Source of the DNA: Sinomonas albida
GTDB lineage: Bacteria > Actinomycetota > Actinomycetes > Actinomycetales > Micrococcaceae
Length of the DNA: 64,000 nt
NCBI RefSeq assembly: GCF_004919045.1
Contig: NZ_SWDW01000006.1
Location: forward strand, 164,261-228,260
Direction: 5' to 3'
Part shown: in pieces, positions 8,117 through 17,087 of the stretch
Position numbering within the stretch: position 1 is the stretch's first letter
Layout: every line of letters starts with the position of its first letter
Notes under the pieces: generated by a model
Told to the model about the DNA's origin: nothing
Seen by the model: only the letters and a program-made list of their open reading frames with translations
Database searches by the model: none
Translations under genes and position numbers: made by a program

Positions 8117-9849
8117 CCGCGCTCGACGTCGCCGGGCCGTCCGCGGGGTCGGCGGAGGACGTCGCGGCCCGCGCTCCACGGCGCGCCTTCCCGGCGGAGC
8201 GCGCGTGCGCCGTCGTCGTCCTCGTGGCGATGCTGATCTTCTCGGTCTGGTCGCTCTCGATGCTCGACTTCTCGTGGGGGAACATCCAGTCCAGCTGGAA
8301 TATCGCCGTCAAGGTGTTTTCCCGGATGGGCCCGATCAGCCTCCCTGGACCGGAGGACCTCTTCAGCCTGATCGGCATCACGTTCGGCATCGTGGTGCTG
8401 GGCACGCTCGCCGCCTCGCTCATCTCGATTCCGGTCGCCTTGCTCGCCGCGGCCAACACGACCCCGGCGCCGTGGTTGCGCCCGGTCGGACGCGCGATCG
8501 GCGTCATCACGCGCGCCGTGCCCGATGTGGTCCTAGCCCTCGCGTTCTCGCTCACTTTTGCGCTCGGGAGCCCGCTCCCCGGCATCTTCGCCCTGGGCAT
8601 CCACTCGATCGGCATGATCTCGAAGCTGTTCGCCGACGCGATTGAGAATTCCGACGACGGCCCGCGCCTCGCGATCCGCGCCGCTGGCGGCTCGCGCGCG
8701 CAGGAGTTCTGGTCCGGGGTGTTCCCTCAGGTCCTGCCCTCGTGGATCGCGACCGCGCTGCATCGTTTCGACATCAACCTGCGCGGCTCGGCGATCCTCG
8801 GCTATGCGGGCGTCGGCGGCCTCGGCTACGCCATGAAGGTCGCGTTCGCGGAGTTCCCCACCGGCTACGGTCGGGGCCTCGGGATCGCGTGCGTCATCTT
8901 CGTGATGTGCGTGGTCCTCGAGATCGTCTCCTCGACGATCAGGCGCAATCTGCTCGGTGTGCAGCCCCTTGGCAGGGGACTCGGCGACCGGATCGTGCGC
9001 GCGGCGACGAAGAACCGGCCCGCCCCGGCCCAGCGAGTGGCCCCTCGCGGCGAGGTCGATGTGCACCGGATGCTGCGCCGCCCGTGGACCCGCGACCGCG
9101 TGCGCGACACGAGCTGGACCGCCACGGGCCTTCTTGTCGTCGTCGCTGCGTGGTTCCTCACTGACATCGACTTCTCCCAGGTGCAGTGGCAGTTCGTTCC
9201 CCGTACGATCGAGAGCTTCTGGCCGCCGGACCTGGGCTCGTATTCCTTCGCCGACTTCGCGCAGGCCATGCTCGTGACCATCCAAGTGGCGTTTGCCGCG
9301 GCCTTGCTTTCGCTCGTGTTCTCCCTGGTCTTCGGCTCGCTCGCGGCCCGCAACGTGGCCCCGAGCGGCGGAGTCCGGAACACGTTCCGCGTCATCCTCG
9401 TGATCTTCCGCGGCGTCCCCGAGCTCGTTCTCGCGATCTTCCTCATCATGGTGACGGGCCTCGGGAACCAGGCGGGCGTCGTTGCCCTCGCGTTCGGCGG
9501 CATTGGCCTGCTCGGGAAGCTCATCGCCGACTCGTTCGAGGAAGTGCCGAACGGCCCGGAGCGCGCCCTCACGGCCGCGGGCGCAAGCCGGGCGCAGCGC
9601 TACCTCGCCGCGACCTGGCCGCAGGGATTGCCGTCGCTCATCGGCAACTCGCTGTACCTCGTCGACACGAATATCCGCTCGGCCACGATCCTCGGCATTG
9701 TCGGCGGCAGCGGGATCGGCTTTTACCTGACGAACGCCTCGACAGTGCTCACGCTGCACGGCCAGGTCACGACACTCGTGCTCATGGTGATCGTCACGGT
9801 GCTCGCAGTCGAGGGCGTCGCCGCCTGGATGCGGCGCGTGTTCCGCTGA
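8113..9849 (+). CDS. phnE: PhnE1-PhnE2 fused phosphonate permease
   Basis: A 578-residue membrane protein made of two PhnE permease units in one chain. A single PhnE is about 260 residues. The first unit carries the coupling motif IRAAGGSRAQEFWSGVFPQ and the second LTAAGASRAQRYLAATWPQ, each the cytoplasmic EAA loop that contacts PhnC. A hydrophilic linker of some 60 residues (around GDRIVRAATKNRPAPAQR) joins them. The fusion makes a covalent heterodimer pore. The TTG at 8113 overlaps the phnC stop; no better start is visible. The gene ends 13 bp from the convergent phnN. Confidence 0.92.
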   Translation: MTALDVAGPSAGSAEDVAARAPRRAFPAERACAVVVLVAMLIFSVWSLSMLDFSWGNIQSSWNIAVKVFSRMGPISLPGPEDLFSLIGITFGIVVLGTLAASLISIPVALLAAANTTPAPWLRPVGRAIGVITRAVPDVVLALAFSLTFALGSPLPGIFALGIHSIGMISKLFADAIENSDDGPRLAIRAAGGSRAQEFWSGVFPQVLPSWIATALHRFDINLRGSAILGYAGVGGLGYAMKVAFAEFPTGYGRGLGIACVIFVMCVVLEIVSSTIRRNLLGVQPLGRGLGDRIVRAATKNRPAPAQRVAPRGEVDVHRMLRRPWTRDRVRDTSWTATGLLVVVAAWFLTDIDFSQVQWQFVPRTIESFWPPDLGSYSFADFAQAMLVTIQVAFAAALLSLVFSLVFGSLAARNVAPSGGVRNTFRVILVIFRGVPELVLAIFLIMVTGLGNQAGVVALAFGGIGLLGKLIADSFEEVPNGPERALTAAGASRAQRYLAATWPQGLPSLIGNSLYLVDTNIRSATILGIVGGSGIGFYLTNASTVLTLHGQVTTLVLMVIVTVLAVEGVAAWMRRVFR

Positions 9850-9862
9850 CGGTTCGCTGCCG

Positions 9863-10459
9863 CTACGTGCGCGCCCGCAGGATCGCTGTGACGAGTGCCT
9901 GGCCGCCCTCGGCGAGAGTGCCGTCATTGCGGATCTCGACGTCCACCGGGTGGTGGGGCGCGGGGTCGACGCGCGCGAGGCGCTGCGCGATATCGTGCGG
10001 CGCCTCGCGTCCACGGCCGCGCAGGCGCTGCGCCCGCACGTCGTCGGAGAGCGTCACCCGCACGACGACGAACCGCTCGTAGCGCACGGCGAGCGCGCCG
10101 AGCACACCACGCGAGACGTTGGCGACGACGGCGCGGCCGGCGAGGATGTCGCCGTCGACCGCCGCCGGAATGCCGTAGCCGAGCCCGTGGGCGCGCCACC
10201 ACACGGCGAAGGCGTTGCGCTCGCAGGCCTCTGCGAACTCCGCCTCGCCGATCGGCTCGTGGTCCTCGCCCGCGCCCGCCGGCCGCGTGATGACGCGGCG
10301 CGGGAAGCGCACGGCGCCCTCGTCGAGGCGCTCGCGGGCGTAGGAGAGGAGCGCGTCCTTGCCCACGCCGCTCGCGCCGACGACGGCGAGGAACGCCCCC
10401 GGGCCCACGGTGTCCACGCGGTTCTGCACGGGCAGCACCGGGCGCCGCTCGCCGCTCAC
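9863..10459 (-). CDS. phnN: PhnN ribose 1,5-bisphosphate phosphokinase
   Basis: A 198-residue kinase that turns ribose 1,5-bisphosphate, the end product of the C-P lyase pathway, into PRPP. The P-loop GASGVGKD is near the N-terminus, followed by the guanylate-kinase-like region RFPRRVITRPAG and a lid with ARAVVANVSRGVLGALAVRY. GTG 10459 shares GTGA with the phnM stop (10456-10459); the frame is open further upstream to 10483 but that would lengthen the overlap without a ribosome site. It is the last gene of the leftward phn operon. Confidence 0.9.
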   Translation of the reverse strand: MSGERRPVLPVQNRVDTVGPGAFLAVVGASGVGKDALLSYARERLDEGAVRFPRRVITRPAGAGEDHEPIGEAEFAEACERNAFAVWWRAHGLGYGIPAAVDGDILAGRAVVANVSRGVLGALAVRYERFVVVRVTLSDDVRAQRLRGRGREAPHDIAQRLARVDPAPHHPVDVEIRNDGTLAEGGQALVTAILRART

Positions 10460-11646
10460 GAGACCCGAGCGCCTTCGCGCCACACGGCGCGGACGACGGG
10501 CACACGGTGGCCCCGAGGCCGTTTCGGGTGCGCCGGCAGGTCGTGGGCGCGCACGCGCACCAGATCGGCGCGGCGGCCCGCTTCAATGGTGCCGCGGTCG
10601 TCGAGGCCGACGGCGCGCGCCGGGTTCGACGCGACGAGCTTGGCGCCTTCGTGCAGCGGCAACGCGCCCTCGGCCTCGAGCAGGAACACCGCCTGGAGCG
10701 GGCTCGCGGGCACGTAGTCGGACGAGAGGATGTCGAGCAGGCCGGCCTCGAGCAGTTCGGTCGCGGCCACGTTCCCGGACTGCGAGCCGCCGCGCATGAT
10801 GTTCGGCGCGCCCATGACGATGAGCTGTCCGCGCTCGCGGGCGGCCTGCGCGGCGACGCGCGTCGTCGGGAACTCCGAGATGAGGACGCCGAAGCCTGCC
10901 GACTCGTCGACGTGCTCGACCGTCGCGTCGTCGTGGGCCGCCAGCGCAATGCCACGCTCCCTCGCGAGGCGCGCGATCTCGGCCCGGTTCGGCACGGAGT
11001 GCACCTCGGCGACCTTCTTGAGCTCGTCGACGTAGGGCAGGAACATCTCGTTCGTGAGCTTGCCCTTGCCGACCATGTAGGTTCGGAACGCCTCCACATT
11101 GGCGTACTGGCGCTGCCCCGGCGTGTGGTCCATGAGGGAGGCGAGCCGAACCCCGGCGACCTCGTTGAGCGACTCGAACTCGCTGACCGTGCGGGGAGCG
11201 GCGACTTCGCAGCGCACGTGGATGAAGTGCTCGGCGCGCGTCATCTCGGCCGCCGCGGCGTAGCCGATCGCCTCTGCGATCTCCCTCGCGAGCGCGGTGC
11301 TGTCGTGCTCGCGCCCGTCCATTGAGCCGATGCGCACGGCGTCGAAGACCGTCGTCACCCCGGCGCCGCTGACCTGCGCGTCATGCGCGAGCACCGCGGG
11401 CACGGGGTCCCAATGGGTGCCCGGCCGCGGCTGGATGTGCGCCTCGAGATGATCGGTGTGCAGTTCCACGAGACCCGGCATGAGGTAGTCGCCTTCGAGG
11501 TCTTCGCCGGCGCGGGCGGTGCCGACTGTGAGGGCAGTGCCGGCCTGGACATCGGCGATCACACCGTCGCGGATCAGGACGGAGCCGTGCACCACCTCGT
11601 CGGCGAGCACGAGGCGGGAGTTGCTGAGGACGGTTTCGCGGCTCAT
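10456..11646 (-). CDS. phnM: PhnM ribosyl-1-methylphosphonate 5-triphosphate diphosphatase
   Basis: A 396-residue amidohydrolase-fold enzyme that removes pyrophosphate from the 5'-triphosphate of alpha-D-ribose 1-methylphosphonate, giving the PhnJ substrate. The metal motif is LVELHTDHLEAH near residues 55-66, with DHTPGQRQY and ALAAHDDATVEHV further on; the latter supplies later metal ligands. Length equals the family. Its ATG overlaps the upstream DUF1045 stop (ATGA, 11643-11646), and its own stop overlaps phnN. Confidence 0.93.
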   Translation of the reverse strand: MSRETVLSNSRLVLADEVVHGSVLIRDGVIADVQAGTALTVGTARAGEDLEGDYLMPGLVELHTDHLEAHIQPRPGTHWDPVPAVLAHDAQVSGAGVTTVFDAVRIGSMDGREHDSTALAREIAEAIGYAAAAEMTRAEHFIHVRCEVAAPRTVSEFESLNEVAGVRLASLMDHTPGQRQYANVEAFRTYMVGKGKLTNEMFLPYVDELKKVAEVHSVPNRAEIARLARERGIALAAHDDATVEHVDESAGFGVLISEFPTTRVAAQAARERGQLIVMGAPNIMRGGSQSGNVAATELLEAGLLDILSSDYVPASPLQAVFLLEAEGALPLHEGAKLVASNPARAVGLDDRGTIEAGRRADLVRVRAHDLPAHPKRPRGHRVPVVRAVWREGARVS

Positions 11647-12440
11647 GAGGTTCTTTCTGCGAAGGCGGCGGACGCGTTGTCGAGGGCGAGTTCGGTGCTA
11701 GGGACGGCAGACGGTGGCCCAAGCGGATGCAACGAGTGAAGCTCGAACGGCGCCCCGGGCTCCGTCTCGGTGAAGATGGCGAGAGCCTCGATCGGGATCG
11801 CCTCGCCCAGGCAATCGGCGAACCACTCGCCGAGGACGGCCTCGATCTCGGCGTGGCGCCGCGGCTCGATGCAGTCGGTGAGCGTGAGGTGGAAGCGGAA
11901 CTCGTCGAGCACGTACGGATAGCCCCAGCGCTCGAACAGTTCGCGCTGCCGGACACTCATCGCGCCCGGGTTGCGGCGGGCGAGCTCGGCGGCGTTTGGC
12001 GGGGCGCGGAACCCGTCGAAGGCCATGACGACGTCGGCGGCGAGCGCGTTGAGCGGCGCGGCGGGAGCGCCGGGCACGAGGGAGAAGAACTGACCGATGC
12101 GGGCCAGGGCCAGCTCGGGCAGGGACACCGAAGGACGCGCGGCGGCGAAGCGCGCGACGGCGGCCTCAAGCTCGCCGAGGGTCCGCCCGTCCGCCAGGCG
12201 GAAGGGCGCCTTGAGCGTCCCGTGGAAGCCGTAGCGGCGGGCGTCCACCGTGATCTCGTCGACGGCCTCGCGCGTCCAGCCCTCAGGCGCCGCCACGGCA
12301 ACCGGCGCGCCCCCGACGCTCCGGCCGAGCCAAGCCTCCGCCCGCACCCGCAACAGCGAAGCGGCCTCCCGCAGCGGCGAGCCCGCGCCGTCGTCCGTCG
12401 TCGTCCCGGGCACCGCGTAGATGGCGACCCGCCCGTTCAC
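11643..12440 (-). CDS. DUF1045 phosphonate-metabolism protein
   Basis: A 265-residue protein of the DUF1045 family, found inside many phn operons and absent from the E. coli one. It has the look of the 2H phosphoesterase fold: a first histidine motif YGFHGTLKAPF (about residues 75-85) and a second, EFRFHLTLTD (about 190-200), each an H-x-T/H-x-T element. Such enzymes hydrolyse cyclic or 2'/3' phosphodiesters, so it may open the cyclic phosphate produced by PhnJ, the job done by PhnP elsewhere; no phnP is present in this cluster. That role is inference. GTG 12440 and the phnL stop form GTGA. Confidence 0.85.
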   Translation of the reverse strand: MNGRVAIYAVPGTTTDDGAGSPLREAASLLRVRAEAWLGRSVGGAPVAVAAPEGWTREAVDEITVDARRYGFHGTLKAPFRLADGRTLGELEAAVARFAAARPSVSLPELALARIGQFFSLVPGAPAAPLNALAADVVMAFDGFRAPPNAAELARRNPGAMSVRQRELFERWGYPYVLDEFRFHLTLTDCIEPRRHAEIEAVLGEWFADCLGEAIPIEALAIFTETEPGAPFELHSLHPLGPPSAVPSTELALDNASAAFAERTS

Positions 12441-13168
12441 GCCGTCGCCTCGAGGACCGGCGCGAAGAGCTCGACGTCGATGACCCGGTCCGCGACCCGT
12501 TCGCGCACCTCGGCGTCGTGGAAGATCCCGAGCATCGCCACTCCTCGTGCGCGCTTGTCGGCGATGAGCTCGACGACGACGTCCCGGTTCCGCGCGTCGA
12601 GGGAGGCGGTCGGCTCGTCGAGCAGCAGGAGCGGCAGTTCGGTGATGAAGCCGCGCGCGATGTTGACCCGCTGCTGCTCGCCGCCTGAGAACGTGGCGGG
12701 CGGCAGCGACCAGAGGCGCGCGGGGATTGCAAGCCGCGTCAGCAGGGCGGCGGCACGGTCGAGTGCCTCGTCGATGCTCACCCCGCGCTCCACGAGGGGC
12801 TCGGCCACCACGTGGATGGCCGGGACCCGCGGCACGCAGCGCAGGAACTGGCTCACGTAGCCCATCGCCTCCCGGCGAGCGGCGAGCACCTGCCGCGGGT
12901 CTGCGGCCGCGATGTCGACCGGTTCGCCGACGTTCACCACGACGCTCCCGCGATCGGCCGCGTAGTTCCCGTAGACCATTTTCAGGATCGAGCTCTTGCC
13001 GGCGCCCGACGTGCCGCCGAGGACAACGCATTCGCCCGCGTGCACGTCGAAGCTCACGCCGCGCAGCACGGGGAGCTGCTTTCCGTCCTGTAGATGCATG
13101 GTGAAGGTTTTGTCGACGCCGGAGACCGCGAGGGTCGCCCCGACTGGGCTGATGCGTGTCACGGTCAT
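12437..13168 (-). CDS. phnL: PhnL C-P lyase system ABC-type protein
   Basis: A 243-residue cytoplasmic ABC-ATPase-like protein that belongs to the C-P lyase core machinery rather than to transport. Walker A is GGTSGAGKSS, the signature FSGGEQQRVNIARGF, and Walker B LLLLDEPTASLD; IFHDAEVRERVADRVID follows. In E. coli PhnL joins PhnK on the PhnGHIJ complex. Its ATG shares ATGA with the phnK stop (13165-13168). Confidence 0.93.
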   Translation of the reverse strand: MTVTRISPVGATLAVSGVDKTFTMHLQDGKQLPVLRGVSFDVHAGECVVLGGTSGAGKSSILKMVYGNYAADRGSVVVNVGEPVDIAAADPRQVLAARREAMGYVSQFLRCVPRVPAIHVVAEPLVERGVSIDEALDRAAALLTRLAIPARLWSLPPATFSGGEQQRVNIARGFITELPLLLLDEPTASLDARNRDVVVELIADKRARGVAMLGIFHDAEVRERVADRVIDVELFAPVLEATA

Positions 13169-13968
13169 CCTTGCAGAATCGAGGAAACGAGAAGTTGCGT
13201 GTATGCCGCTTGCGGGTCGTCGAGCACGCGGTCTGTGAGGCCCGACTCGACCACTCGCCCGTCCTTCATGACGAGCGTGCGGTGGGAGATCAGGCGGGCG
13301 ACGGCGAGGTCGTGCGTCACGATGACGACGGCGAGGCCCAGCTCGGCGACGAGGCTTCGGATCAGGTCCAGAAGGCGCGCCTGGACCGAGACGTCGAGGC
13401 CGCTCGTCGGCTCGTCCATGAAGACGAGCCGCGGCGAGACAACGAGGTTCCGAGCGATCTGCAGCCTCTGGCGCATGCCCCCTGAGAATGTCGCGGGCGC
13501 GTCGTCGATGCGGTCGGCAGGGATCTCGACGCGCGCGAGCCACTCCGCCGCGGCCGCACGGATTTTGCCGTAGTGCCGCCACCCCGTGGCCATGAGCGGC
13601 TCGCCGACATTGCCGCCGGCGCTCACATGCATGCGGAGGCCGTCGGCTGCGTTCTGGTGGACAAACCCCCACTCGGTGCGCCACAGCCTGCGCACGCGGC
13701 TTTCGCTGAGCTCGGAAAGTTCGACGACGTCGCCGTCGCCGAGGCGGTAGCGGACGCTCCCCTCACTGAGCTTGAGGCGCTGCGACAGCATGCCAAGGAG
13801 CGTCGACTTGCCCGAGCCGGACTCGCCGACGACGGCGAGCACCTCCCCTGGCCAGAGCTCGAAGCTCACGTCCCGGCAGCCGTAGCGCTCGCCGTAGCTG
13901 TGCCCCGCTCCCCGCACCTCGAGCAGAGGCCGTCGGTCGGGTTCGAAATGCAGTTGCTCGAGCGTCAC
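13165..13968 (-). CDS. phnK: PhnK C-P lyase system ABC-type protein
   Basis: A 267-residue ABC-ATPase-like subunit that binds the PhnJ face of the C-P lyase core complex. Walker A is GESGSGKST, the signature FSGGMRQRLQIARNL, Walker B LVFMDEPTSGLD, then the switch histidine VIVTHDLAVARL. The sequence resembles oligopeptide-transporter ATPases, as PhnK does in general. GTG 13968 overlaps the phnJ stop (GTGA); the frame remains open upstream but inside phnJ. Confidence 0.93.
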   Translation of the reverse strand: MTLEQLHFEPDRRPLLEVRGAGHSYGERYGCRDVSFELWPGEVLAVVGESGSGKSTLLGMLSQRLKLSEGSVRYRLGDGDVVELSELSESRVRRLWRTEWGFVHQNAADGLRMHVSAGGNVGEPLMATGWRHYGKIRAAAAEWLARVEIPADRIDDAPATFSGGMRQRLQIARNLVVSPRLVFMDEPTSGLDVSVQARLLDLIRSLVAELGLAVVIVTHDLAVARLISHRTLVMKDGRVVESGLTDRVLDDPQAAYTQLLVSSILQG

Positions 13969-14843
13969 GCCCGCGCCTCCTCTAGGTCGTCGATGTGGGC
14001 GGAGGCGAGGGCCGCGGCGCGCTCGCAGTGGTCGGTGTCGGAGCACGCGTACATGACGCCGCCGGCGTCGTCGGTAATGATTTCGTCGAGATACACGCCG
14101 GTTGAGCCGCAGACGGCGCAAGGCTGCTCGAAGCGCTGCGGCTCGAACGGGTGGTCTTCGAACCCGAGGCTCACGACGTCGGTATATGGCGGCACCGCGT
14201 AGATGCGCTTCTCGCGGCCCGCGCCGTACAGGTGCAGCGCAGGGCTCTGGTGGAGCTTCGGGTTGTCGAAGCTCGGCGTGGGCGAGGGGTCCATAAGGTA
14301 GCGACCGTTGACCATGACCGGATAGGCGTACGTCGTGGCGATGTGGCCGTACTTGGCGATGTCCTCGTAGAGCTTCACGTAGATCAGGCCGTACTCCTCG
14401 AGTGCGTGCATGCGGCGCGTCTCGGCCTCTCGCGGCTCGAGGAAGCGCAGCGGCTCGGGGATCGGGACCTGGTAGACCATGATCTGCCCTTCCCTCAGCA
14501 CGGCCTCGGGGATGCGGTGGCGGGTCTGGATGATGGTGGCGTCCTCGGTGCACGTCGTGGTGCTCGCGCCCGTCACCTTCGCGAAGAAGGACCGGATGGA
14601 GACGGCGTTGGTCGTGTCGTCCGCGCCCTGGTCGATGACCTTGAGGACGTCGTCTCCGCCGATGATCGACGCCGTCACTTGCACCCCGCCGGTTCCCCAG
14701 CCTCGCGGCATTGGGACCTCGCGCGAGGCGAACGGCACCTGGAATCCGGGGATTGCGACCGCCTTGAGCAGTGCGCGGCGGATCATCCGCTTGGTCTGCT
14801 CGTCGAGATAGCCGACGTTGTAGCCGGGCAGCGCGGTGCTCAT
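13965..14843 (-). CDS. phnJ: PhnJ carbon-phosphorus lyase (radical SAM)
   Basis: A 292-residue enzyme that cleaves the C-P bond of ribosyl 1-methylphosphonate 5-phosphate by radical chemistry, giving methane or another alkane and ribose 1,2-cyclic phosphate 5-phosphate. The four conserved cysteines fall at 242, 245, 267 and 273 (CAVC, YAC, DHC), one residue off the E. coli positions 241, 244, 266 and 272; three hold the 4Fe-4S cluster and the last forms the thiyl radical. N-terminal YNVGYLDEQTKRMIRRALLKAVAIPG and AYPVMVNGRYLMDPSPTPSFDNPKLHQS are family hallmarks. ATG 14843 shares ATGA with the phnI stop. All key residues are present. Confidence 0.97.
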   Translation of the reverse strand: MSTALPGYNVGYLDEQTKRMIRRALLKAVAIPGFQVPFASREVPMPRGWGTGGVQVTASIIGGDDVLKVIDQGADDTTNAVSIRSFFAKVTGASTTTCTEDATIIQTRHRIPEAVLREGQIMVYQVPIPEPLRFLEPREAETRRMHALEEYGLIYVKLYEDIAKYGHIATTYAYPVMVNGRYLMDPSPTPSFDNPKLHQSPALHLYGAGREKRIYAVPPYTDVVSLGFEDHPFEPQRFEQPCAVCGSTGVYLDEIITDDAGGVMYACSDTDHCERAAALASAHIDDLEEARA

Positions 14844-15904
14844 GCCTTCTCCTGCCGTTCCGCGTTCAGTTTCCGTACCAAGCCGAGCTCCGCCTGGAAG
14901 TCGACGTAATGCGGGAGCTTGAGGTGCTCGACGAATCCCGTGGCTTGAACGTTGTCTGAGTGCTGGATCACGAACTCCTCGTCCTGCGCGGGGGCCACGA
15001 TGCGCTCGCCGAACTCGTCGGCCCTCAGGGCACGGTCGACGAGCGACATCGACATCGCCTTGCGTTCGGCCCGACCGAAGACCAGACCGTACCCGCGCGT
15101 GAACTGGGCGGGAGTCTCGGCGTTCCCCGTGAACTGATTGATCATCTGGCACTCGGTCACTTCGACGCGCCCGAGCGGCACGGCGAAACCCAGCTCGGGG
15201 GCATCGAACTCGACCTCGACCTCGCCGACGCGGATCTCCCCTGCGAACGGGTGGGTACGCCCGAAGCCGCGCTGGGTCGAATACGCGAGACCGAGAAGGA
15301 ATCCCTCGTCGCCCCGGGCGAGCGCCTGGAGGCGCTCGGCCCGGCTCATCGGGAAGATGGTCGGCTCGCGGGTCAGGTCGGCGGGCTCGGGATCGTCGAA
15401 GCCCTCGGGCCGCTCGGGTTCCATGAGTGCCTCGGTGCCAAGGAGGTCGGCGACGCGCGGCATCGCCTCGTCGTCGTTCGTAGCGGCCGCTGCGGGACCC
15501 TCGCTGCCGCGATCCGCGAAGAGCCGGTGGGTGTAGTCGAAGGTCGCGCCCAGCTGCTGCCCGCCCGGCAGGTCCTTGAAGGTGGCCGAGACGCGCCGCT
15601 GGGGCGGAAGCTGCGCCGTGTCGACCGGCAGCGTGTAGCCGAAGCGGTGCAGCGTGGTGCGGTATGAGCGCACGAGCGTGACTGCCTCGAGCACATCGCC
15701 CTGCGCCTGAACGATGGCACGCGCCGCGAGCTCCGGATCGTACAGCGAGCCCTCGTTCATGACGCGAGCCACGAGCACCGCCAACTGGCCGCCGACCGCG
15801 CCGTGTTCGATGCGCGGGATCCGCTCGTCGCCGCGCCCTTCCTTCGCCAGCAGGGCGTGGGCGTTGGCGATCGCTTTCTCGCCGCCCTTCACCGCGACGT
15901 ACAT
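14840..15904 (-). CDS. phnI: PhnI C-P lyase core subunit
   Basis: A 354-residue subunit that, with PhnG, PhnH and PhnL, transfers the phosphonate to ribose of ATP or GTP. The N-terminus MYVAVKGGEKAIANAHALL and the internal VARVMNEGSLYDPELAARAIVQAQGDVLEAVTLVRSYRTTLHRF segment are typical of PhnI, as is the C-terminal HSDNVQATGFVEHLKLPHYVDFQAELGLVR. ATG 15904 lies 16 bp inside the end of phnH, the one overlap in this chain longer than four bases. Confidence 0.95.
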   Translation of the reverse strand: MYVAVKGGEKAIANAHALLAKEGRGDERIPRIEHGAVGGQLAVLVARVMNEGSLYDPELAARAIVQAQGDVLEAVTLVRSYRTTLHRFGYTLPVDTAQLPPQRRVSATFKDLPGGQQLGATFDYTHRLFADRGSEGPAAAATNDDEAMPRVADLLGTEALMEPERPEGFDDPEPADLTREPTIFPMSRAERLQALARGDEGFLLGLAYSTQRGFGRTHPFAGEIRVGEVEVEFDAPELGFAVPLGRVEVTECQMINQFTGNAETPAQFTRGYGLVFGRAERKAMSMSLVDRALRADEFGERIVAPAQDEEFVIQHSDNVQATGFVEHLKLPHYVDFQAELGLVRKLNAERQEKA

Positions 15905-16536
15905 TGCTCGGCCTCCTGTCCGTCGGTGGGTGCAGGCGCGAGCCGCGTGGTGCGCGGCAGCGCCGAGATCTCGTCGGCGTCGACGAGCAGAAGGTCGACG
16001 CCGCGCGGGAAGACCGCGGTGTTGGCTCGCCACTGCTCGGCGAACCTGCCGTCGGCCCACGGCGCATTGAAGGTCGTGGAGCCGTTGATGCCAGGGCCTT
16101 CCGCCGTGAAGCTCCCCATGCCTTGGCACCCGCGCACGTCGAGCACCGCCGTCGTCGACAGGTGTGGCGCTTCGTCGGTGCCGAGCCGCAGCGATCCGAG
16201 CGCAGGCAGCGACGCAGGCGCCGCGAACACGAAGTCCGCGGAGGCCGCGCCGACCCGGCGCGCACCCGTGTGGAAGTCGAGCCACGCGGCGACCTCCCGG
16301 TCGTCGAGCGCGCCACCGAGCCAGACCGTGGAGTCCTCGTCGAGGACCGTGAGGGCGACGGCGGCGAGGCCGCTGCCGAGCGCGGCCGGCGGGTGGGCTG
16401 GCCCGTTGAGAGGGTAGCGCTGGGTCGGGTGGGAGAGGGCGTCGAGGATAGCGCGGAACGCCCGCTGGGCGTCTCGCGTGGCGTCGCTGAAGCCCGGGGC
16501 CGGGATCGCGGGCGCGTTGCCCGCCGTGCTCGTCAC
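15889..16536 (-). CDS. phnH: PhnH C-P lyase core subunit
   Basis: A 215-residue subunit of the PhnGHIJ core. The N-terminal motif PGFSDATRDAQRAFRAILDALSHPTQ and the C-terminal GVDLLLVDADEISALPRTTRL match the family. PhnH has a PLP-transferase-like fold that lacks catalytic residues and acts structurally. GTG 16536 forms GTGA with the phnG stop (16533-16536). Confidence 0.94.
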   Translation of the reverse strand: MTSTAGNAPAIPAPGFSDATRDAQRAFRAILDALSHPTQRYPLNGPAHPPAALGSGLAAVALTVLDEDSTVWLGGALDDREVAAWLDFHTGARRVGAASADFVFAAPASLPALGSLRLGTDEAPHLSTTAVLDVRGCQGMGSFTAEGPGINGSTTFNAPWADGRFAEQWRANTAVFPRGVDLLLVDADEISALPRTTRLAPAPTDGQEAEQCTSR

Positions 16537-17027
16537 TCGTGCTCCCGGGAGACCGTGAAGAAGTCGACGAGTGTGCTGCGCGCCTCGGCGTGCCGGGCTG
16601 CGTCCCGCTCGGCCTGTTCTCGCTGCAGGGGCACAACGACCTCGGCCATGACGCGTGCTCGCTGGCCCTCGTCGCACAGGAGGCCGTCGAAGATCGCCGC
16701 GAGGCGCGCGTGCTCGAGGTCGGTTCCGAGCACGTAGGCGCTGCCCACCGCATCGGCTGCGAGCGGCTCGCCATGGAGTCGGACGGTTGCTCGCGTTACG
16801 GTCGCCTCTCCGAGGTTGAAGCGTGCGCCGCCCGCGTCGATGCGACTCCGCACCATCACCAGGCCCGCCTCGGGACCGCGGATCGGCTCGACTGCAGGCC
16901 GGGGAGTCCAGTCGGCCCAGGCTGTCCTCAGTGCGTGCGCGCTCGCTGTAGCAAGGGTCCGCATCCAGCTCTGTCGCTGCTGGGTGGCCCCACTGGGTGG
17001 CCTTGGCTCTATGGTCTGTGGCTGCAC
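16533..17027 (-). CDS. phnG: PhnG C-P lyase core subunit
   Basis: A 164-residue protein, first gene of the leftward C-P lyase operon. It carries the PhnG segments RQSWMRTLATASAHAL, GLVMVRSRIDAGGARFNLGEATVTRATVRL and GSAYVLGTDLEHARLAAIFDGLL. It starts at GTG 17027; GGAGG (17037 to 17033 on the minus strand) is five bases upstream. The promoter region to its right holds a 22-bp palindrome and four PHO-box-like repeats. Confidence 0.93.
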   Translation of the reverse strand: MQPQTIEPRPPSGATQQRQSWMRTLATASAHALRTAWADWTPRPAVEPIRGPEAGLVMVRSRIDAGGARFNLGEATVTRATVRLHGEPLAADAVGSAYVLGTDLEHARLAAIFDGLLCDEGQRARVMAEVVVPLQREQAERDAARHAEARSTLVDFFTVSREHE

Positions 17028-17040
17028 GCCGTCCTCCGAA

Positions 17041-17062
17041 GTTGTCTAGATCTCTAGATAAC
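17041..17062. promoter_or_regulatory. Palindromic operator, probable PhnF site
   Basis: Left arm GTTGTCTAGA, spacer TC, right arm TCTAGATAAC: nine of ten positions are complementary. It lies just upstream of the phnG ribosome-binding site and between the phn operon and its GntR-type regulator. GntR/HutC proteins bind symmetrical sites of this size. The assignment to PhnF is inferred from position. Confidence 0.65.
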
Positions 17063-17087
17063 TTCACGTTACCTGCGAGCTGCGCTC

